Below, piece after piece: positions 6,454 through 8,101 of a stretch of 8,101 nucleotides of DNA. The notes beneath the pieces are model-generated. The model saw only the letters and a program-made list of their open reading frames with translations. It searched no databases and was not told the origin of the DNA. The first letter of the stretch is position 1. Each line of letters begins with the position of its first letter. The translations under genes were made by a program, and so were the position numbers. This stretch comes from an uncultured Clostridia bacterium. Lineage in GTDB: Bacteria > Bacillota > Clostridia > Oscillospirales > CAG-272. The stretch spans positions 1-8,101 of the forward strand of contig CALAXC010000409.1 in assembly GCA_937894775.1 (NCBI GenBank), read 5' to 3'.

Positions 6454-7257
6454 ATGAAAAAATTATCTATCGTTCTTTCAATGTTACTCGTACTCTCGTT
6501 GCTTCTTTCGGCGTGTGGTAAAAACAACACGGATCCCATTACAAAATGGGAAGATCTCGACGAAAAAACACTTGCGGGATTTGGTTTTGCAATCTCTGAA
6601 ACTGAGTTTGCTGATATGATGAACAGTGCTCTCGACATCACGCTTGAGAGTGCGGTTATCGTTCCGACTCCTGCGGAAATGGCTCTTTTGATTCAAAACG
6701 GTCAGGCAGATGCGGGCGTAACGCACGTTTACAACGCTAAGTATATTTGTTCGCGCAACGATGATCTTGACTATATCGTTGGCGGTCCTATGGCAGCTTC
6801 GATGGTATTTAACAACGGTAGCGGTTTGAAGGCAGAGATCGATCAGGCAATCGCAACGCTGAAAGAAAACGGTGTGATTGATAATCTCAAAGAGACTTGG
6901 CTCTCCGACGAAGCTATGAAATCGGATCCTCAGCCTGCAACGATTGAAACTATTCCCGGTGCGGAGACCATTAAGGTTGGTATCAGCGGCGTTCTTGCTC
7001 CTATGGACTATGCAACTGCGGACGGCAAGCCCGGTGGCTTCAACGTAGCTCTTATCGGTGAAATTTCAAAGCTGATCGGAAAGAATATTGAGTTCGTTAA
7101 TATTGATCCCGATTCCAAATTCCTCGCTCTCTCCAGTGGAACGATCGATCTGTTTTTCTGGAATTTCTATAATTCGTTCATCACCGAGGATTACGAAGTT
7201 TCCGAGCCGTATTTGGAAGATAACGGCGCACTCATAATCAAAAAGGCAGCCGATTGA
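6454..7257 (+). CDS. Circularly permuted amino-acid-type ABC substrate-binding lipoprotein (SBP_bac_3-like)
   Basis: A lipoprotein signal (MKKLSIVLSMLL, lipobox LSAC, lipidated Cys21) places this 267-residue protein on the outer face of the membrane. The mature part has the two halves of an SBP_bac_3 protein in swapped order. Residues 27-150 (ITKWEDLDEKTLAGFGFA, then QNGQADAGV, then AIATLKENGVIDNLKETWL) correspond to the usual second half and C-terminus. After a Pro-rich linker (151-171), residues 172-264 (TIKVGISGVLAPMDYATADG, GGFNVALIGEISKLIGK, LSSGTIDL, SEPYLEDNGALIIKK) correspond to the usual start. Length is normal for one complete protein, so this looks like a permutation, not a double copy. 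The Arg of the usual T-x-x-R motif is absent (FITEDYEVSEPY), and the usual Asp in ADAVVxD is His91 (ADAGVTH). It ends with adjacent stops TGA TAG. It should deliver the ligand to the permease at 4711. Confidence 0.88.
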   Translation: MKKLSIVLSMLLVLSLLLSACGKNNTDPITKWEDLDEKTLAGFGFAISETEFADMMNSALDITLESAVIVPTPAEMALLIQNGQADAGVTHVYNAKYICSRNDDLDYIVGGPMAASMVFNNGSGLKAEIDQAIATLKENGVIDNLKETWLSDEAMKSDPQPATIETIPGAETIKVGISGVLAPMDYATADGKPGGFNVALIGEISKLIGKNIEFVNIDPDSKFLALSSGTIDLFFWNFYNSFITEDYEVSEPYLEDNGALIIKKAAD

Positions 7258-7340
7258 TAGCCAACAACCAAAATAAAAACACGTTCAAGAAGTTTCGGCG
7301 TGTATGTTGACCGATACAAACCCGCGTATTCTATTCGTGT

Positions 7341-7367
7341 TTCTCAAAAGAACTTTGGGTTTGAGAA
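7341..7367 (+). terminator. Weak hairpin between lipoprotein and MGMT-like gene
   Basis: TTCTCAAA (7341-7348) and TTTGAGAA (7360-7367) form an eight-base perfect stem with an 11-base loop. The stem is AT-rich and no run of T follows, so it is a poor intrinsic terminator and may be an mRNA end-stabilising or chance structure. The rest of the 167-base gap (7258-7424) shows nothing assignable. Confidence 0.2.
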
Positions 7368-7424
7368 CAACATCAAATCCGTTCCGCTTTATGCGACTTT
7401 CTGTATTGTTTGAAAGAGGGCTAT

Positions 7425-7811
7425 ATGGAAAAAGAACAGCGTAAATGCGTGGTGGAATATAGACCTGCGGCACCGGGAGTGTATTTATCCGAAATGGCTA
7501 AATATCATTTGAGTTCAAGGGTGCCATACGGTCGGATTACAAGAGATAAAGATATACGCAATGCTCTCGCAAAGCTGTTTGGCGTTTCGTGGGTTAGCTT
7601 TGAACGCGATTATGCTCAAATGATGCAGATTCTATGGGATGATACCGCTATGCAATCTTGGAATCGCCATCGAATCGTTTCCGACGGAGGTAATGTCTAT
7701 CCATTTATGGAGGAGCAACTGATGGCAGAGGGGTTTGAACTTGTTCCATCAAAACGATCAAAGGGTGAATACAGAGTAGTCGATTATAAAAAGTATTTGT
7801 ATGACTTTTAG
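7425..7811 (+). CDS. Small MGMT/alkyltransferase-like protein without the reactive Cys
   Basis: The ATG at 7425 follows AAAGAGGG closely and gives 128 residues; an in-frame TTG at 7410 is less likely. The sequence resembles the DNA-binding C-terminal domain of O6-alkylguanine-DNA alkyltransferases. VPYGRITRDKDI (33-44) parallels the PYGKVTTYGDIA block that opens the domain, and NRHRIVSDGG (80-89) parallels the active-site block PCHRVVxSDG. EQLMAEGFEL (97-106) matches the block where family members end in LLxxEG. The Cys position is Arg81, so alkyl transfer is not expected; alkyltransferase-like (ATL) proteins, which bind damaged bases without repairing them, usually have Trp there. An acidic and aromatic insert (55-78) separates the two blocks. 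The C-terminal tail YRVVDYKKYLYDF is unlike classical MGMT. It lies 167 bases after the transporter genes and is probably unrelated to transport. The family call is moderate and rests on short motifs. Confidence 0.5.
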   Translation: MEKEQRKCVVEYRPAAPGVYLSEMAKYHLSSRVPYGRITRDKDIRNALAKLFGVSWVSFERDYAQMMQILWDDTAMQSWNRHRIVSDGGNVYPFMEEQLMAEGFELVPSKRSKGEYRVVDYKKYLYDF

Positions 7812-8101
7812 AAGGAGTGCTCGCTCGTTCTTGAAGATTTCATAAAGTATAAATTGGATCGAGATATATTGTAACTGTTATGACGGGGAGAGCTGACAAT
7901 TATTTGTTTTATGAAGCAGAACAAAGTCCTCTTAGAGCGATAGAAAGTAAAATAAAGATTTGCTAAAAGCCCCGAGACATTATCCTTTCTAAAATTCTTT
8001 AACCATTCTTCTAGATAAGAATAATCATTTTTAATATAATACTCTTTCCTGTTACAGGTTGAAATTTCAATATACTCCCCAATAGAATATTTCTCCTGTA
8101 A
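7808..8101 (-). CDS. Partial minus-strand frame with glutamyl-tRNA reductase (HemA)-like N-terminal segment
   Basis: Reading from the window end on the minus strand, a 97-residue frame stays open to TAA at 7808-7810, with no start inside the window. Its first 54 residues, to about 7940, include GEYIEISTCNRKEYYI. This closely fits the STCNRxE block of glutamyl-tRNA reductase, which holds the catalytic Cys of the first enzyme of C5 heme synthesis. It is followed by SYLEEWLKNF and LLANLYFTFY, where the family has a helix and a YFY segment. The expected next block (HLFxVAxGLDS) does not appear; instead the frame runs into SKRTLFCFIKQ and unrecognised sequence. This region is AT-richer than the transport genes and may be a second foreign splice near 7930-7960, or a decayed gene. 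The motif is visible; the identification rests on it alone. Confidence 0.35.
   Translation of the reverse strand, partial: LQEKYSIGEYIEISTCNRKEYYIKNDYSYLEEWLKNFRKDNVSGLLANLYFTFYRSKRTLFCFIKQIIVSSPRHNSYNISRSNLYFMKSSRTSEHSF
7812..7940. other. No assignable gene between the MGMT-like gene and the HemA-like fragment
   Basis: GAAGGAG at 7811-7817 looks like a ribosome site, but no start codon at proper distance opens a frame longer than a few codons. A plus-strand stretch after TAA, from about 7856 to 7966, reads GSRYIVTVMTGRADNYLFYE, then AEQSPLRAIESKIKIC and stop. It resembles protein but has only an internal ATG (7881) and no recognisable family. It could be a remnant of whatever followed the MGMT-like gene before the suspected junction. 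Confidence 0.3.

Noticed and set aside
6454..7257. Binding protein as a fusion of two truncated proteins or a frameshift product
   Set aside because: The two halves together give one complete set of family segments without duplication, in one open frame with an intact signal, so permutation fits better.
7261..7413. 51-codon stretch after the lipoprotein stops, in the same frame (reads RSFGVYVDRYKPAYSIRVSQ)
   Set aside because: It has no ATG, follows two adjacent stop codons, and matches no family I recognise. Read-through of TGA TAG is unlikely.
1..8101. CRISPR array, tRNA, rRNA, insertion-sequence ends or riboswitch
   Set aside because: No regularly spaced repeats, tRNA-like cloverleaf, terminal inverted repeats or transposase motifs were seen, and gaps between genes are too short for a typical riboswitch.

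Overview
Most of this window (about 940-7811) looks like a transport locus of an uncultured gut-type Clostridia (Bacillota). The signs are same-strand, closely packed genes with strong AAAGGAGG-type ribosome sites, a Gram-positive style lipoprotein signal, and RsbW-like domains of the kind common in Bacillota. The two ends look foreign to it. Bases 1 to about 940 encode tandem BACON repeats and a BspA-type leucine-rich repeat, both typical of gut Bacteroidales. The last 160 or so bases carry, on the minus strand, an AT-rich fragment resembling glutamyl-tRNA reductase. The first splice falls inside a single open frame and removes the start of an RbsA-type ATPase. An assembly chimera, or less likely a recombination event, explains this better than a real fusion protein.

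Layout: (1) 1-1926, a chimeric frame with a Bacteroidales surface protein in front and the C-terminal two thirds of a ribose/galactose-type ABC ATPase behind. (2) 1928-3022, its RbsC-type permease. (3) 3041-3079, a 12-codon leader with a strong ribosome site, stop-start coupled to (4) 3079-4659, an SDF/DAACS-family secondary transporter with an extra N-terminal RsbW-like (GHKL/HATPase) domain. (5) 4711-5367, an amino-acid-type (HisM/GlnP) permease. (6) 5364-6452, its ATPase, with an RsbW-like domain at its C-terminus. (7) 6454-7257, a substrate-binding lipoprotein whose two halves are in the reverse of the usual order, a natural circular permutation. (8) 7425-7811, a small MGMT/alkyltransferase-like protein with Arg where the reactive Cys would be. 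(9) 7812-8101, no confident gene apart from the minus-strand fragment.

The noteworthy signal is the combination in 3079-7257. Two unrelated transporter classes, one secondary symporter and one ABC importer, sit next to each other and both carry a degenerate anti-sigma-kinase-like domain, at opposite ends of their proteins. The symporter has lost several Na+ and substrate residues of its family. The binding protein is permuted and lacks the Arg and Asp that hold the alpha-carboxylate and alpha-amino groups of amino acids. Together this suggests a co-regulated uptake or sensing system for an unusual ligand, perhaps governed by protein-protein partner switching. The regulatory idea is inference; the domain layout is read from the sequence.
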